From Peromyscus leucopus (taxonomy: Eukaryota > Chordata > Mammalia > Rodentia > Cricetidae), in the NCBI RefSeq assembly GCF_004664715.2, contig NC_051075.1:39153458-39217457 (forward strand): a stretch of 64,000 nucleotides of DNA, written 5' to 3'. The notes under the pieces were generated by a model, which was not told where the DNA came from, made no database searches, and saw only the letters and a list, made by a program, of their open reading frames with translations. This document shows positions 45,731 through 57,150 of the stretch, piece after piece. Position 1 is the stretch's first letter, and every line of letters begins with the position of its first letter. The position numbers and the translations under genes were made by a program.

Positions 45731-46877
45731 CTGCAAGGGGGGGGGCTTCCTCTCCTCCTCCTGGGGTCTAGATGACCTCTCTTAAGGGGAAACAATGCCG
45801 TTATGTTCCGAGGCACACTTGGACGTAACAAGAGTCTCCCTTTCCAAAGTGGCACTTTGGGCTCCCTGTGTTGAAATCCAATTACTTCCCACAGCTGACC
45901 TATATCTCACTCAACATGAAGCGCTGGGAAGCTGCAGCCTGGGGCTGGGGGGAGATGTGTGTGCTGCCTTTGAGAAGGAGAACAAACCTGGAGTTAGAGG
46001 CTCAGAATTAGAGTCTGCTAATGAGACTGAGCTACAGGGTGTTGCTGTGTCAGAGAAAATAACGGACTCTTCCTCCTGACTTACAAATGTTTCCCCATGA
46101 TTGCCAATTACTGCTGATTAAAAGAATAATAATTTCTCATCCTGAGAAGACATATCTCAGAAATGGAATTGAAGGCGTAGACCCAATGGAATATCGTCAG
46201 TGGGCCGTTTTAAGTTGTGAAGAAAGTTCAAGTGGAAAATACCTTGACAGTAGACATTTTGGTGGGCCATGTGTCCAACGGTTCATTTTGTTCAGATCAG
46301 AAAGTACATTTCCTACAGTCTTCATCATGCCCTTTATGTTGTATACAGTAAGAAATGAAGAGATCAGGGACTTTGGGAGACTGTCCCATGCTTGCTGCTG
46401 AGGGACACCTTCATGTGATGAAGTGTGAAGTGTCTGTGGCCAGGTCAGCAGCATTTCCAGGATCCCATGGTTGGAGTTATATTGGGTTAAGGCCTGGTGA
46501 ACAGCTGGGCCTTAAGAAAGTACTCTGGTGAGTGTGTGTTTCTGGAAGTCTTGGAGGTGAGAGGAGGATGAAGACCCAGTAAAGACCTGGCTGGAGAGAC
46601 AGGAAGGAAGGGATGAAGGGAGAGGTGACGGGAATTTATAGGTGTACTTAACACGCCCTGGCAGCAAATTGACTGTGGAATTGGATCATTGAGCGATTTT
46701 TTGACTGAGTGTGAAGTATTCATCCCAGAGCAGGGTAACTGGAGGAAGAGCTGATGTGCTCGGATGCAGAGCTGACAGTTTTACATCAGTTTGCCAAATT
46801 GTGATTGTAGCAGTTAGAGGTCTGAGCCTGGCAAATTATCTAGAGCCATCGGCTGGGTACCAGAAAGAGAATCTGGC
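45731..46877. other. No recognised feature
   Basis: Single-copy-looking. A 104-codon plus-strand frame at 46087-46401 overlaps a minus-strand frame and has no recognisable domain. Confidence 0.4.
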
Positions 46878-47655
46878 GCTGATTTAGTCAGGGTTCTCTG
46901 CACCAGTGATTCTCATCTGTCCTAAGGCTGTGACCCTTTAATACAATTCCTCATGTTGTGATGACCCTCAATCATAAAGTTATTTTTGTTGCTACCTCAT
47001 AACTGTAATTTTGCTACTGTTATGAATCGTAATGTAAATATCTGTGTTTTCTGATGGTCTTAGGTGACCCCTGTGAAAGGGTTTTTTGACCCCAAAAGGG
47101 TTTATGAACCACAGGTTGAGAACAGTTGCTCTAGAAGAACAGAACTGGTAGTACAAATGAACACACAGCACAAAGGAGATTTATCAGATTGACTGACATG
47201 ATACGCACTATGTAGTTTAACAGTGGCTGGCTGCATACTGGGGAGCCTGAGGACCCAGTAGCTAGTCTGTCCACAGTGATGGATGCCTCAGCAGTCCCAA
47301 GTCCCAACCTGGTACTGAAACCTGGAGGATTTCTGGAAAGCCACTCCGGACTGGTCTTCAGTCTATGATGGAAGGTTAAAGAAACTGTGTTCTGATGTCG
47401 AGGAAGGATGGTAGCAACAGACACAGAGAAGATGCTCTTACAAGCAGGGAGCAAAGGTGGGCAGGCAGAAAGCAACAACTTCATCCTTGGACCTCCTTAC
47501 ATCTAGGTCACCGCTTGAAGGTGCTGCCCACCCCGTGCAGGGTTTCCCACTCTCAGTTAATCCTCCTAGGAAATACCCTTACAAACATCCCTTCCCTCAA
47601 GTGACCTTCGTAGTCGATTCTACAGCCAATCAAATTGACAGTCAAGATTAACCTT
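46878..47655 (-). mobile_element. L1-type 3' end, antisense, split by URR1
   Basis: 'gatttagtcagggttctctg' continues, after the URR1 insertion, as 'ctctagaagaacagaactgg', 'gagatttatcagattgactg', 'gtagctagtctgtccacag' and 'ccaatcaaattgacagtc'. This is the reversed rodent/mammalian L1-type 3' text and is non-coding. Confidence 0.7.
46904..47128. mobile_element. URR1-type hAT DNA transposon, second copy
   Basis: Termini 'cagtgattctcatc' and 'ggttgagaacagttg' are imperfect inverted repeats. The interior ('aaggctgtgaccctttaat', 'ctgttatgaatcgtaatgt') is clearly homologous to 41410-41633 in the same orientation. It interrupts the antisense L1 3' end. The 8-bp flanks 'ctctgcac' and 'ctctagaa' match only partly. 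Confidence 0.9.
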
Positions 47656-48689
47656 CATGGGTGTTACCCACCTAGCAAAGGTCCAACAAGGGGAAGACTT
47701 GAAAACATTGTGTAAAAGGGTATGGAAAACAGAAAGAAGCACTGAAGAGAAAACCCTTAGAGCTAGAAGGTGAGTCATGTTTGGCTTTGTTACTGATGTG
47801 GTTATCTCTTAAGGGTCCTATATTTAAAGTCCCAACTTAGTTTCTTGTGTTTTCCTTTTTCCTTAGTCCACATTCAGTTGATTATTGTGCCTTCCAGTGA
47901 CTCTCGCATTAATTCTTTCCCCCTCCATTATCAAGGAAGCCACTGAGGTCTTGCCAAAGGTTTCTGTGACCTACGGCTATGCAGCAGCTGGGGTATACGT
48001 TTCTGCACACTTTCTCAGTTTCATTGCAGAACTGTTCTCCAGAATGGTCTGTGGAAAGTGGCTCATGCCCTGTCTCAGCATCCTCCAGTAGCTGTTCTCA
48101 GCCTGCAAGGTAGACATTGAGCCATTGGCATCCCCTTTAACATCCCTCCCTACACAATTTGGCCTTAGCCACACTACGTCACTTAAGGACTCTGCTGTGT
48201 GTTTATACAGTGCCTATGTTGTACGGCCTGTGTGCAATGCCATTGCCCTAACCATTTCCCACTGCTGACATGTTCCTCATTCATCAAGACCAGAGCCATG
48301 GCACCTCCTCTAGGCAGCCTTCACTAGCTCCCTTTTTGTCTTTGGATAGAAGAAGTTTCTATGTTCCATGTCTACATGTTTTCATTTCCTTCATTGTACT
48401 TAGACACAATGAGTTGAATGTACAACAGTTTCTTGTCCAAGAGTGACAAGTTTGAGAGACACAGCTACATTTTTGGTGCCTTTAGGCATGTGATTAATTG
48501 TCTTCAGCTATAGGGTAATTCTTTAAACTGAATGCATCTTTACATATGATTATATCTTCTATTTTAACTTAGATTTTAAAAATTGTATATAACATAAAGT
48601 CACTACAGTATTCTTATTATTTTTACAGTTTGTTGTGTGATGTCCAAAAATTTGTCAATGCTGATATTCCTACTGTGTATCAGCAGTGT
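47656..48689. other. No recognised feature
   Basis: Single-copy-looking, AT-rich toward the right. Confidence 0.45.
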
Positions 48690-48830
48690 GAGCTCAGGCT
48701 AATTCTTAGACCAGTCTGTGACTTTGTTTCCACGTCTATAAATGGAGTATAGCATTGGGTGTTGTCTAGTTCTCACAGGTTTTGTGGAGGTTAAGTACGT
48801 TAATATTGGATGTAGCATTTAAGATTGCTT
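48690..48830 (+). repeat. MIR-like relic
   Basis: 'ccagtctgtgactttgtttc', 'ctataaatggagtatagc' and 'tggaggttaagtacgttaat' follow MIR order (tgtgacc, 'ctgtaaaatggggataat', 'gaggattaaatgagttaat'). Confidence 0.55.
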
Positions 48831-49391
48831 GGTTATGTACTCAACCAGCATTTCGGGACAAATGAGTGAGCAATTGGAATGTGGGATGAAACTGAGTAGC
48901 AGAAATCACATGTGTGTGATAAAGAAAATGTTGAGTGGCAGAATTTTGGTGCTGGAGGGCATTTTAGGGTTAACTATCTCTAAGTTTCCAATAGGGTGAG
49001 CACCATTGCCTCCTTTCAGGATTGGCTCAGTGGTTCTCTTGGATCATTAGTTAGTTCAATGAAAGGCTGGTACTTGAAGTTTCTCCCTATCATCTGTAGG
49101 CCTACTTTAGTCTGTTTCTTATTGTTAGAGCAGAATCTTTGAGATTGGGCAATTGACAAAGCGAAGATTGTTTTCTTTGGACTATGGTCTGAGTTGAAAT
49201 GGTTCCAAGAGCAAGGTCCTGACATACATTCCAGCTTGTGGTGAGGGCCTCAGTTGAAGAACAGAGGAACTAGCAGAGCACATGAAGAGAGAGGGAGGAG
49301 ACAAAGGGGCTGACCTTTTTTTTTTTTTTTAGAAAAAAATAAATAATCCAGTTTCCCAAGAAAGGCATTGATCCCTCTTAAAGGCCCAATC

Positions 49392-49392
<1 letters not shown>
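48831..49392. other. No recognised feature
   Basis: Single-copy-looking, with a short T-run near 49316-49330. Confidence 0.45.
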
Positions 49393-49422
<30 letters not shown>

Positions 49423-49525
49423 CTTCTTCTTCTTCTTCTTCTTCTTCTTCTTCTTCTTCTTCTTCTTCTTCTTCTTCCTCTTCCTCTTCTTCTTCCTCTT
49501 CTCCTCCTCCTCCTCCTTCTTCTCC
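49393..49525. repeat. (CTT)n / (GAA)n trinucleotide repeat
   Basis: Uninterrupted CTT repeats from 49393 to 49477 (28 full units), then interrupted TTC/TCC/CTC units to about 49525. The complementary strand is (GAA)n, a polypurine tract able to form triplex structures. The poly-Glu, poly-Lys/Arg and poly-Ser frames here are artefacts of the repeat. Confidence 0.98.
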
Positions 49526-50369
49526 CATATATCACATACTGACTGAAGTTTCCCTTCCCTCCTCTCCAGTTTGTGGGGACAAACTGTATGAAAGTCTAAG
49601 CAAGACCTTTGCTGATTCCTCTTCCAAGATACACACTGAATCCTGCATTGAATGATCATTTCCATGAGAACATGACCTCCTACGTGTGCAAGGCTCGTGA
49701 CCCCACAGCTCCCCATGCCTGGCCTCACTCACTGTTTGCTACTTATTGACAAGTATATGAAATACCATCTGCAAATACATTCTCAGCCCTTCCGATGTTT
49801 CCGTTTCTATACTGTATGTTATTACATCTCATAAGAGACTTCAAACAGTCATTATTTAATTTTAAAAATAAGTGGAGAAAATGAAAAGATTTAAATCTAT
49901 CAATTTGTCTGTTTTATCTACTATTAATGGGAAATGAGAGGTTTTCAGATATTCAAAGATTACTATTTGTAAATTTCTAAGGTATTGTTTTTATATGTAT
50001 TTATATGTATGTATATTTATTGAATGTGTGTATATCTTTGGCTAACATAGAATTTACTTTGCTATATTAATAACTCAAGATTCTAACTGTCAGCACCACT
50101 GACCCCTAAGGGAAACTGCCCCCATACTAAATGAATTCATCTGTCTGATTTTTCACAAGGAGAGAAGAAGAAGGATGCTCAGTGTAGAGATGCCATTAGA
50201 CTGACTCCTCAGTGTTCATTTAGTACATGGTCCTTTTCTAGCATCTATCAACCTTTCTGGGATGCTGTATCCTACTGAAAAGGAGATGGATGTGGTGCAT
50301 GGACCATTCTGGGTATCCTGGTGTTCCTCTAGACATCAGGGGCATTATCAGTCACTCATTTTACAGACT
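49526..50369. other. AT-rich single-copy stretch
   Basis: No recognised repeat or gene. The stretch around 49970-50040 is dominated by TATATGTAT-like words. Confidence 0.45.
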
Positions 50370-50735
50370 TACTTGGGATCGACTTTATACCAGGTATTGT
50401 CTTATGTACTTAAGATGAACCAACGAACAGAGCAGATGATATATTCCTGCTCTCATAGAGCTGCTCCTAGCAGAAAGAAATGAATTAATACGTACAATAA
50501 TTACAAGAAATACATGCTGCGGAAGACAGCAGAATGTGAAGGAGGGGCTGTGTATGAGCACAAGGTTCAGGACAGAGTCAAACGAGCGGTCAGGCCAGAC
50601 TCATGGAGAAGCTGACATTTGAAAAAGCACACAGAAGGAGCTGAGGGGGCTAGTGACAGAAGATATTCAGGAGAAGACCTCTGGGCAGTGGGACAACAGG
50701 CGCAAAGGCTCTGAGGCTGGGGCATGACTGTTCAA
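50370..50735 (+). repeat. L2 LINE 3' fragment
   Basis: 'ataccaggtattgtcttatg', 'ttcctgctctcatagagctg', 'agaagctgacatttgaaaaa', 'tattcaggagaagacctctg' and 'ggcgcaaaggctctgaggct' follow the well-known L2-type 3' text in order ('ccaggcactgttctagg ... ccctgccctcatggagctt ... gaggtgacatttgagcag ... caaaggccctgaggc'). Confidence 0.72.
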
Positions 50736-51589
50736 CCACCTATCGAAAAGCCCCATTGCCCAGTGCTGTTGTGGTGGTAATCGAACTCATCACGAGTTTG
50801 GGAGAAGTATTCTGATTACAGCGTTACCACCAAATCTAAAGACAGCAGCTCCGGCAAATTGAAATCTGTGAGTTTTCCCCAAACATCTGTCTTCTATTTC
50901 AGACTTCTCTTTCTTGGCCGTCCTAATCTTGAAGATGGTAGGGCCATCCCAGCCTTTGAGTGGCTGTGCGGCTCCTCAGTTGAAACATTCCCTTCCAGAG
51001 CAGGGCAGAGGGACACAAGGTGAGTACTTCTTAAGACTCAGGGAGCCAACAGAACCTAAGAAGGTGGATGGGGGTGGGGTGGGGTGGGAGGTGGGATGCG
51101 GGGGTGGGGTGGGGACTGGAGCTCACAGGGTCACAAGATTCCCAAAGGCCTTCCCTGAGGCTGAGCAGCAAGCAATTGCTAGAGAGAAGAGGCTTTTCCC
51201 TGGAGCTGCCTGCAGACTTCAGAGAACTTGAGTCAGCAGCGTGCTGGTAGGCTTTCGGTGATGTGCCTGGGGCAGCCCCGCGTGCCTCCGTAAGACAATG
51301 AGAAAGCTGGTTCACCAGGCTAAACTCACTCAGGATCCCCTCCTGGTCATTGGTGTCCAGTCTGGAGTGACTAGATGGCTGTTGACATGTCCTGGGTGAA
51401 GTCCTACTCCTGAGATGGTTGGAAGTGTGATAGAGAGCAAACATTTTGTACAACCGGAGAGCTTTGGGAACACATGGGATGAGGATTTTATTTATGTCAG
51501 AACGGTCAAGTAGAGGTTGCCTTTCAGGTTGTTCTGTGGAAACACACCGTGCATGTGTCCTAATGTATGTAACAGTCTGATTAAAGGCC
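50736..51589. other. No recognised repeat; G-rich patch
   Basis: 51064-51118 is a G/T-rich run with many GGGGTGGGG steps. Overlapping frames of 105 (plus) and 140 (minus) codons cross it with no recognisable domain. Confidence 0.4.
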
Positions 51590-51890
51590 TTTAGAAAAAT
51601 GTGGCATGGGCTGTACTAACAAAGGCAGACGCCACACACATCCTCCAACAGCTGAAGAGCAGATTCCTGTGGAAGCATCTCCGAATTACAAACAACACCA
51701 TAATAACACTTGTAATTTACAATGTCATCAGCTCAAACAAGAGACAATTACTACAAATTGCATTGCTAATATTTGAGAAACGGAGATCTCCTGTTACCAA
51801 ATCTAATTCCTCCGAATTCCACAGGGCACTGAGCACATTATAAGATTACATTGGCTCGGAGGATGTCCTCATTAAGGCAGCGGCAACCAT
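51590..51890. promoter_or_regulatory. Candidate conserved non-coding element
   Basis: Repeat-free sequence with even composition and no low-complexity drift, containing 'cttgtaatttacaatgtcat', 'gacaattactacaaattgca' and 'ttgctaatatttgag'. An 80-codon frame is open through it but starts and ends without splice signals I trust. The call is by texture only; no alignment was available. Confidence 0.3.
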
Positions 51891-52249
51891 GTGTGGTTTT
51901 TTTTTTATTACTCTCCTGGGAGATTCCTCGACTTAATAGTGCCAGGAAGAAGGCATGCTTGCCCAGCCTCCCTGGTGCTCAGGCCTCGAAAGAGGGCTGT
52001 GGCCCAGTGGCACACTAAGTTAAGGTGGTCTTTGCCACATCAGTTCAAGATGAAGGAAGTTATCGGTCAACGTGAAACATGGTACCGATGTTAAAAAGAG
52101 TTAAAAAAGCTAGACAGAACTAAACCACAGGGAGTGGTGCTGTGATAGACCCCAGATGAGAGTTCTACAGGTAGGAACGTCAGGACATTAATGTTTAGAC
52201 TAATGCTTTCCTCTCTGTGACCACGGTCATTTACCGTCATTACTGTTAT
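51891..52249. other. No recognised feature
   Basis: Single-copy-looking sequence starting with a short T-run. Confidence 0.45.
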
Positions 52250-52440
52250 CAATGACTATTGAGCGCTTCCTGTGATGTGTGTGCAGGACAAAATACTTTA
52301 CGTGTGTTATTTGATCATTCTTACCAAATCCTATTAAACTGGAAGCTATTACTGGCTCCATTTCATCCAGAACAGGCTGAGTGTTCCAGAGCATAGTTTA
52401 TGCTTGAGGAAGAGGTAAAGCTGGGGTCCTGTCCCGAGAT
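52250..52440 (-). repeat. MIR SINE, antisense
   Basis: 'ctattgagcgcttcctgtga', 'aaaatactttacgtgtgtta', 'tttgatcattcttaccaaat' and 'tattactggctccatttcat' follow reversed MIR order closely. Confidence 0.72.
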
Positions 52441-52564
52441 CTACACTGAATCATTGTGCTCTTCCGTTAGCCTTGTAAAAAGGTTATAATCTAGAAGAGA
52501 AATCTCAGTTCAAAAGAATGAGAAAGTCTCTGTGCACCAGCTTCTACATAGCAGTTTGTAACTG

Positions 52565-52610
52565 TCAATCAATCAATCAATACCAATCAATATCAATCAA
52601 TCATCCATCA
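52565..52610. repeat. (AATC)n microsatellite
   Basis: About 45 bp of AATC units with 'aatacc' interruptions. Confidence 0.85.
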
Positions 52611-52617
52611 GGAATGG

Positions 52618-52745
52618 AAAGCCAGGCACATTGGCTCACATTTGTGATTCCAGCACTAGGGAAGTTGAGGCAGGAATTTGCTACAAATTCAAGACCAGAC
52701 TAGTCTACATAGTGAATTCCAGGCCAGCAAAACTCTCTTTTACAT
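52618..52745 (+). mobile_element. Diverged B1 SINE
   Basis: 'aagccaggcacattggctca', 'gtgattccagcactagggaa', 'attcaagaccagactagtct' and 'acatagtgaattccaggcca' form a sense B1 with many substitutions. Confidence 0.75.
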
Positions 52746-52956
52746 TTGAAAAAAATGGAGTTTAAAAATATTAAAATATGACAGTTTTGTAGTATAATTA
52801 TTGTACGTATCTGATATAGGGATTTTTTTCTAAATCTTATAAAACTTATGTGATAGGAAAATCATTAGTCAACAATAAACACATAGAACCAGCTTTAGCT
52901 TTTAGCCTCACCCCCACCTTAACTGTCTGTATTCTTTAATTACTTCCTACAGCCTG

Positions 52957-53007
52957 GTTTTGTGTGTGTGTGTGTGTGTGTGTGTCTGTCTGTCTGTCTG
53001 TCTTTTT

Positions 53008-53064
<57 letters not shown>

Positions 53065-53330
53065 TTGTCTGTGTCTATGTCTCTGTGTGTGTGTGTCTTT
53101 CTCTGTGTTTGTCTGTGTCTGTCTCTCTCCGTGTGTGTGTCTGTCTGTCTGTCTCTCTCCGCCTGCGTGTGCGTGCATGCGTGCGTTCTCATGCCTCATG
53201 TACATGTCCTGATGTTAGTTTGGATGTCCAGAGGACAAACTTCGGATCAATTCTCTTCTATCACCGTGTGGGTCCTGGGGTAGGCAGACTTGGCAGCAAG
53301 TCTCTTCATCACTGGGGCATCTGGCCAGTC
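52957..53330 (-). mobile_element. B3-type SINE with a compound (TG)n(TCTG)n(TC)n tail
   Basis: 52960-53182 is a mosaic of TG, TCTG and TC repeats. 53183-53330 ('gtccagaggacaaacttcgg', 'ccgtgtgggtcctggggtag', 'cttggcagcaagtctcttc') is reversed B3 text. Long frames across the repeat are meaningless. Confidence 0.82.
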
Positions 53331-54000
53331 CTGTTTTCACGTTCTTATTGAGTCCAGTATGCTAACCCTGTACATGCGTACAATGTGTGCTGATGAAATC
53401 AGGCTGGTGAGAACTTCTGGTTCCTCAGACATTAGCCGCTGCTGTGGGGTGGGGATTACAGATTCTGTTTACCCATTAGTTCTCAGTCATCTGGTGGTGA
53501 AAACAGTTCCTGGACTAGGACTATAGAAACCCAGTCAGCCATCTTCTCTGCATTTGAGTGTCCCATAGCTAACTTCTTTCCTCCCTCTTCCCCTCCCGCC
53601 TTCCTAGTCTCATGTGGCCACTGTTTCTCTGTTAGTCAATGAGATTCCCTTTTCAGTTTACATAAACAAGTGAGTGCTGCTAGTGTTAGTCTTTCTGTGT
53701 CTGGCTTACATCACTCAACCAAACGACCCCGGTCATATCCACATTGCTGCAACTGACAGGCTTTCATTCTGTTTATGGCTGGATAAGATGCCATTATGGA
53801 ATTCCCATAGACCACATTCTCTTCACTCAGTTGTCTGCTAATGGATCACTTGTTTGCTTTTGTTTCTTAGATGTTGTGAAGAGTCCTGGAAAAAAAAATA
53901 CAGCTGCATGTGCAGATCTCTTTTGTACATAGTTCTGTTTACTTTGGATTTATACTTGGTAGTTGGACCAGTGGCACCCATGAAGTCTACCTTCAGCTTC

Positions 54001-54160
54001 TTTTTTTTTTTTTTCTTTTTGAGACAGGGTTTCTCTGTGTAGCTTTGGAGCCTTTCCTGGAACTCACTTTGTAGACCAGGCTGGACTCGAACTCACAGAG
54101 ATCCGCCTGGCTCTGCGTCCTGAGTGCTGGGATTAAAGGTGTGCGCCACCACCGCACGGC
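54001..54160 (-). mobile_element. B1 SINE, antisense
   Basis: T-tail, then 'gagacagggtttctctgtgt', 'agctttggagcctttcctgg', 'agaccaggctggactcgaac' and 'gtgcgccaccaccgcacggc'. Flanks 'ctaccttcagctt' (53987-53999) and 'ctaactttagctt' (54161-54173) form a 13-bp duplication with two mismatches. Confidence 0.96.
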
Positions 54161-54313
54161 CTAACTTTAGCTTTTTGAGGAGTCTTGGTGCTATTTTCTA
54201 CTATGGTGGTATTAGTTAACATTCCCTCCAACAGTGTATGGGAATGCTCCTTAACACCCACACCAAAATTATGATTTTGGTTTGAATTTCCTAGAGGACT
54301 AGTGATACTGAGT

Positions 54314-54481
54314 TTTTCTTTCAGAGAGGGATGTAGGTTTTATTTAATGAGGCGAGGTTTCACTGTGTCACTCCAGCTGGTCTGGATGTCACCCTGGAGT
54401 TAGTCCAGGCTGTCCTCAGAGCCGTGACCCTCCTTCTGTCTACTGAGGCTGGAATTATAGGTGTGCGGCACCGTGCTCAGC
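54314..54481 (-). mobile_element. Old B1-type SINE, antisense
   Basis: 'ggcgaggtttcactgtgtca', 'tagtccaggctgtcctcag' and 'gtgcggcaccgtgctcagc' are reversed B1 words. An 11-bp perfect duplication 'tgatactgagt' flanks it (54303-54313 and 54482-54492). Confidence 0.82.
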
Positions 54482-54549
54482 TGATACTGAGTATTTGAAA
54501 AATAGACCTGTTGAACATTTAGAGAAATAACTGTTCAGAGCTTTAATAT

Positions 54550-54672
54550 TTTTTTTTTTAGCACAGGGTCTCATATAGCACAGGCTAGACTCAAACTTAC
54601 TATGTATCCAAGCATGACCTTGAACTCCTGATCCTCCTGCCTCTGCTTCTAAGTGTTCCTGTTGCAGGGGTC
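54550..54672 (-). mobile_element. Old B1/proto-B1-type SINE, antisense
   Basis: T-tail, then 'cacagggtctcatatagcac', 'catgaccttgaactcctgat' and 'cctcctgcctctgcttctaa': a reversed, diverged 7SL-type SINE. Confidence 0.75.
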
Positions 54673-55278
54673 TGACACCATGGCCCTGATTTGTTTTCTG
54701 TGGTTCTTACAGGATGTTTTCAATTCAAAACTGTTCGATCTCCCCCCTCCCAGAATGGCTTTGGCTAATTTGGATCTTCTGTGGGTCCACATGAACTTTG
54801 GGAAATTTTTGTTTTGCTGAAAATTATTTTTTTTGTATTTTGGTGGAGATTAGATTAAATCTACATATCATTTTGGATAATATGATCATCTTAATAATAT
54901 TAATTCTTTTGATCTGTAACCATAGGATAAGTTTTTTCTATTTCTACACCCTTCATTTATGCAAGAATACCACTTTTATTGTATACATCTTTCATTTCCT
55001 TGGCTAAATTTATTTCTGAATTTTCTCTTGTAACTGGTGTGAATACTTCCTTAATCTCCTTTTCAGCAAGTTATTGGTGCATGAAATGCTACTGTTTTCT
55101 CCATGCTGGTTTTGTTTTCTTCAACCTCATTGAATTCACCTATCAGTTCTAATATCTTTTGATGGAATATTTGTGTTTTTCTGTGTATAAAATTGTGTAT
55201 AAAATTACATCATATTGAAACCTGGATAATTTGTCTTTTCTTTCCCCCCAATTCAGATGCTCTTCATTTCTTCCTCTT

Positions 55279-56213
55279 TTTAAGAAATTTATTTTAAATT
55301 TTCTAAATTTATTTTTTTATACAAACCACAGTATCCCCTCTCTCCTTTCCCTCCACCCCATTTCCACCCCCCACTTTTTTTCTACTTCTACCTCCATCCA
55401 CTCCTCAGAAAGGGTAAGGCCTCCCATGGGAATCAACAATGCATGGTATATTAAGTTGATGCAGGACTACGTTCCTCCCCTCTGCATCCAGGCTGAGTGA
55501 GGTACTGCACCATAGGGAACAGGTTCCAAAAAACCAGCTCCTGCACCAGGGACAGACCCTGGTCTCACTGCCAGGGGCCCCACAAACAGACCAGGCTGCA
55601 CAAATGTCATCCACACGCAGAGGGCCTAGGTGGGTCCCATGCAGGCTTCCTAGCTGTCAGTCTAGAGTCCCTGAGCTCCCACAAGCTCAGGTCAGCTGTC
55701 TCTGTGGGTTTCCCTGTCATGATCTTGATGCCCCTGGCTCCTATAATCCCTCCTCCCTCTCTTCAACAGGAATTCCCAGAGCTTAGCCTATTTCTTGGTT
55801 GTGAATCTCTGCATCTGCTTCCATCAGTTACTGGATGAAGGCTCTATGATGACAGTTAGGGTAGTCACCAATCTAATTACAGGAGAAGGCCAGTTCAGGC
55901 CTCTCCACTATTGCTAGGAGTCTTAGCTGGGGTCATCCTTGTGGATTCCTGTGATTTTTCCTGGCACCAGATTTCTTCCTAACCCCATAATGGCCCCCTC
56001 TATCAAGATCTCTCTTTCCTTGCTCTCCCTCTCCATACATCCCCCAAACCCCCAATTCCTGATCCCTCATGTTCCCATCCCCCATCTCCTCCTCTCTACC
56101 CCCTTCCTCTGGCCCCATTTTACCCAGGAGATCTCATCTATTTCCCCTTCCCAGGGTGATCCATGCATCCCTCTTAGGGTCCTCCTTGTTCCCTGGTTTC
56201 TCTAGGGCTGGGA
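55279..56213 (-). mobile_element. Younger rodent L1 fragment inserted in the L1M
   Basis: About 935 bp of rodent-specific text ('gggtaaggcctcccatggg', 'gtgagctcccacaagctc'-like, 'cactggatgaaggctc'-like, 'cctataatggccccc'-like). It is flanked by a perfect 14-bp duplication 'catttcttcctctt' (55265-55278 and 56214-56227). The interrupted L1M reads on across it. A T-rich left end marks it as antisense and 5'-truncated. I assign it to rodent L1 from memory of the family text. Confidence 0.78.
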
Positions 56214-57150
56214 CATTTCTTCCTCTTGTGTAATTGGTGCAACTGAGAAATTCAATACTGCATTGAACAAGAATGGTGGCCATGGGCATCCTTATCTTAG
56301 AGCAGATCTTAGATGAAATGGATGGTTTCAGCTTTTCCTTGTTCAGTATAATGTTGTCTGTGAATTTTTTACACCTGGCTTTTTGTATTCTGAGGTATTT
56401 TCTTTCCACACATAATTTATTAAGTTATTTTTTTTAATTATGAAAGAGTGTTGATTCTTACCATAGATTCTCTGTATCTATTGGAGATGGTCATATAGCT
56501 TTGGTTCTTCATTCTTTTGATGAGAGTATTAAATTTATTGATTTGCAAGAGTTAAATCCTTGCATCTTTGGGATGAATCCCACTTGATTATTGTGTGTGA
56601 CCTCCTTGGTGTGCTCTGTTGGATTCTGTTTGCAAGTGTTTTGTTGACAGTTTTGGAGTTCTTTATTCACCAGGGAATCTCACTGTGTAGATTTTTTTTT
56701 CTTTTTGTTGTATCTTCATCTGGTTTTGATATCAGGGCAGGACTGGCCTCATCAAAATAGTTTGGCGGAGTCCCTGTCTCCTAATTTTTTTGGAGGAGTA
56801 GTTTCAAAAAAGTGGAATAATTAGCCCCCTTTAACCATTTTGGAATAGTTTTAGAAACTCTTTTAAAAGTGTTTCCTAGAATTTATCCCTGAAGTCATCA
56901 TGCTCAGAACTTTCGTTGTTGGTGAATATGGAATAATTTTCCTCCTTCAATCTTTTACACCTAGAGATTTTGGTAAACATTTAGAAACAGCTCCCAGAAC
57001 ACAGGCACCCATTAAACTGTACACTTACTAGAAACTAACACGAAAACTATAAAGTGGAATGACTGACTTGGTAGAGGAACCTCTCATGCCAAGATTGCTT
57101 CTGAAAATACTAGGTTGGGAACATGAAGTTGTAGCTATGATCTCCTACAT

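Larger units (their letters stand above)
53338..56965 (-). mobile_element. Ancient L1M, antisense, heavily invaded
   Basis: From left to right the plus strand reads as reversed L1 3' end and then ORF2. Examples are 'ttctgtgtctggcttacatc', 'atggctggataagatgccat', 'ggtagttggaccagtggcac', 'aacattccctccaacagtg', 'tggtggccatgggcatcctt' and 'ttttgatatcagggcagg'. All frames are broken. It hosts three B1-type SINEs (54.0, 54.3 and 54.55 kb) and a younger L1 piece (55279-56213). Confidence 0.82.

Noticed and set aside
46087..46401. 104-codon plus-strand frame
   Set aside because: No recognisable domain. It overlaps a minus-strand frame of similar length and has no splice or CpG context.
49250..49728. 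Poly-Glu, poly-Lys/Arg and poly-Ser frames
   Set aside because: Translations of the (CTT)n/(GAA)n repeat on both strands, not proteins.
52936..53351. Cys/Val/Ser-rich and Thr/Asp/Arg-rich frames of up to 129 codons
   Set aside because: Translations of the compound TG/TCTG/TC repeat at the tail of a B3 SINE.
54798..56760. Possible surviving L1 reverse-transcriptase coding on the minus strand
   Set aside because: The antisense L1M text is full of stops and frameshifts and is interrupted by other elements. No intact ORF2 stretch remains.
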